From JADGHX01 sp035760965 (GTDB lineage Bacteria > Pseudomonadota > Gammaproteobacteria > Steroidobacterales > Steroidobacteraceae), in contig DASTRY010000086.1 of NCBI GenBank assembly GCA_035760965.1, forward strand, positions 1-64,000: a stretch of DNA of 64,000 nt. The letters run 5' to 3'. The notes beneath the pieces were generated by a model. The model was not told the DNA's origin. It saw only the letters and a program-made list of their open reading frames with translations, and did not search any database. The first letter of the stretch is position 1. Each line of letters opens with the position of its first letter. Of the stretch, positions 62,518-64,000 are shown one piece after another. A program made the translations under genes and the position numbers.

Positions 62518-62711
62518 GAGTCGTCCTTTCGATTGTGGAGTGTGGCGATCGAAGGACGAACCGGCCGGGTCCAACCCGACACGGGACCGACCCCTTCTCT
62601 CTCGGAAGGATGAGTGCCGACGCCGACCGATGGCGCTCCTCGGACCATTCCTCCAGCCAATAGTGTCGGCAGCTGGGAAAGCGCATCGTCCTGTGCACAG
62701 AGGGTGTACAG

Positions 62712-63062
62712 ATGTTCTTCCCGAAAACACTTCGAGCACTGATCGGCATCGCGGCGTTGGCGATGGCCGTGCCGTCATTCGCCGATGCGCCGACCGAGGT
62801 GACGATCACGGCGAGCCGCGCGTCAATCCGGTGCGCCGGGCACAAAGGGGACGAGGCGCGCCAGATGGCCGAGCAGGCCACTCGCGACGGCGCCCACCGC
62901 AAAGCTGCGGAATGCTTCCGGGCCGCCGGAGACGCGAATCGCGCGGACCGGGCGCTCGTTCGCGCCTCGGCCGATTCCAGCGCGACCGTGTCGCGCCAGG
63001 CCGCCGCGGATATCGAAACCGCCAAGGCCCAAGCGCGCCGGATCCGCGAAGCGTTCCACTGA
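62712..63062 (+). CDS. Exported hypothetical protein
   Basis: 116 residues: a signal peptide (LRALIGIAALAMAVPSFA), then a helical, Ala/Arg-rich domain (GDEARQMAEQATRDGAHRKA, AECFRAAGDANRADRALVRA) that resembles a TPR-like pair. Only one Cys pair (C41, C67). No family recognised; periplasmic. Confidence 0.6.
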   Translation: MFFPKTLRALIGIAALAMAVPSFADAPTEVTITASRASIRCAGHKGDEARQMAEQATRDGAHRKAAECFRAAGDANRADRALVRASADSSATVSRQAAADIETAKAQARRIREAFH

Positions 63063-63232
63063 AACGGCGCGGCGCGAGGCGCCGCGAAGCCGAAACCACA
63101 TCGTGCAGGCAGCCCGGACTCGCCGGGTGTTTTACGGGAATCGCGTCGCGCAGGGCGTCGCCGCGCGAATGCTCGTCTCGTTCAGCTCGGCGACGTTGCC
63201 GCGGAGTGGCCTGTTGCGACGTGCGCGTGCGC

Positions 63233-63604
63233 TCAGTTCGTGCCGCGAGTCAGGTAGTACGCGAACACGAACAGCGTCGCGAACGCGAGGTCGATGGCTG
63301 CGAACGTGCCGATCACCGGCCCGGCTCGTTCCTGCGCGACCAGTGCGACTCCCGCCACGCCGAACGTGAGCTTTTCGACGACGGCGATCGGCATGAGCGG
63401 CCGATAACGCACCGGATCTCGAGCCACCAGCAGAAAGGCGAGCTGCCATGCCAGCGTCACGCCGATGAAGCCGTAGTAGTACTCCGGGTGCGTGATCGCC
63501 GGCGGATCGGTCGTGGCGATTCGCGCTTCGGTGAAATACATCGGCGTCATCAACAGCACGCCGTAGATTCCCGCGATTGCGAACACCCATCTGGCAAATT
63601 TCAT
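63233..63604 (-). CDS. Four-helix membrane protein
   Basis: 123 residues with four helices (WVFAIAGIYGVLLMTPMYF, YYGFIGVTLAWQLAFLLVA, LMPIAVVEKLTFGVAGVALV, TFAAIDLAFATLFVFAYYL). It resembles uncharacterised proteobacterial inner-membrane proteins. It follows the DHA2 transporter gene by 21 bp and may be part of its operon. Confidence 0.75.
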   Translation of the reverse strand: MKFARWVFAIAGIYGVLLMTPMYFTEARIATTDPPAITHPEYYYGFIGVTLAWQLAFLLVARDPVRYRPLMPIAVVEKLTFGVAGVALVAQERAGPVIGTFAAIDLAFATLFVFAYYLTRGTN

Positions 63605-63625
63605 GATCGGACTCCTCCTTTCTCC

Positions 63626-64000
63626 TTAGTGCGCGCCCACCGGCGCAGCACCGAACGGCTTCTTCGCGACCCACACCGACGCGATCAGCAGCAGGAACAG
63701 CCACCCGGAGAGCCAAAAGATATCCGTGGCCGCGAGCAGCGTCGTCTGGTGAGTCAGCGCGGCGTTCACCTGTCCGAGCGCTTGATCGGGCGTAAAGCCC
63801 GCGTGTTGCAGCTGGCTCACCGCTCCGCTCGCATGCGGCGAATAGGCAGTGATGTGCTCCACGAGCTGCGTGCGATGCACGGCCTCCCGCCGCTGCCAGA
63901 GCGTCGTGACGAGCGACGCGCCGAAGCTACCGGCGGTGATGCGGAAGAAGTTGGCGAGCCCCGATCCGAACGCCATGCGCTCCGGCGGCAAGCCACCGAG
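63626..64000 (-). CDS. DHA2-family MFS drug transporter, C-terminal part
   Basis: The gene enters from the right edge. The visible 125 residues (GLPPERMAFGSGLANFFRIT, AGSFGASLVTTLWQRREAVH, TTLLAATDIFWLSGWLFLLL) match the last third of EmrB/QacA-type 14-helix exporters, with the conserved R-x-x-x-G region and the final helix pair. Substrate unknown. Confidence 0.88.
   Translation of the reverse strand, partial: LGGLPPERMAFGSGLANFFRITAGSFGASLVTTLWQRREAVHRTQLVEHITAYSPHASGAVSQLQHAGFTPDQALGQVNAALTHQTTLLAATDIFWLSGWLFLLLIASVWVAKKPFGAAPVGAH

Noticed and set aside
1..64000. CRISPR array
   Set aside because: No regularly spaced direct repeats and no cas genes were seen.

Overview
The window is high-GC bacterial DNA, most probably from a gammaproteobacterium related to Xanthomonadales, Steroidobacterales or Nevskiales. 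This is inferred from the apolipoprotein N-acyltransferase, the DUF6491 and DUF1615 families, the PQQ quinohaemoprotein dehydrogenase and the exported dienelactone hydrolase; there is no rRNA to confirm it. It has two parts: a decaying mobile accessory region (1 to about 33.9 kb) and ordinary chromosome (34.1-64 kb).

The accessory region is a stack of related genomic islands at a tRNA-Arg(ACG) gene. The intact tRNA lies at 33853-33929 on the minus strand. A 45-bp copy of its 3' half, with one mismatch, lies at 2280-2324, 135 bp before a tyrosine integrase. These repeats bound about 31.6 kb. A more degenerate tRNA 3' end (33600-33624) and an extra tRNA 5' half (34058-34096) suggest repeated integrations. 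Next to two of the att copies is a MntA/HepT-type (MNT/HEPN) module, broken differently at each. DNA left of 2280 (groEL remnant, CBS protein, Lon-like remnant) is probably the end of an older island.

The island cargo is dominated by envelope and stress functions: a Phd/zeta-like toxin-antitoxin pair; a Kef-type antiporter; two copies of a DUF4398-OmpA-GlsB cassette; two Crp/Fnr-family regulators; a histidine kinase; two stand-alone receiver proteins, one with Glu at the phosphorylation site; two PRC-barrel proteins; a class D-like sortase with one LPxTA-type substrate; a fatty-acid desaturase; CsbD, BON, PA2169-type and DUF3562 proteins; a REC-PAS-GGDEF-EAL protein; a fasciclin protein; and a frameshifted Hsp20. 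No conjugation genes are visible. At least ten loci are frameshifted or truncated. A 98-bp MITE-like element with a TTAG target duplication lies between genes.

The most interesting signal is a recurrent 16-bp inverted repeat, TGTKCG-N4-CGMACA, upstream of many island genes. One copy (14126-14141) is a perfect palindrome and another sits 33 bp before a Crp/Fnr gene. The geometry is that of a Crp-family site, so I propose an island-wide regulon run by the island's own Crp/Fnr proteins.

The chromosomal part holds housekeeping and metabolic genes, mostly intact: DUF1428, a PEBP-family protein, DUF1615 and KTSC proteins, Lnt, AsmA, a Tat-exported dienelactone hydrolase, a GH94-like phosphorylase, an Fsr-like MFS transporter, an MscS channel, a UBP zinc finger, a DUF885 peptidase, a CMD protein, a DUF2892-DUF892 fusion, a 2OG dioxygenase, an EamA transporter, exonuclease III, a Cys/Met-metabolism PLP enzyme, a PQQ dehydrogenase, an MDR oxidoreductase, a DUF899 protein and a truncated DHA2 transporter at the right edge.
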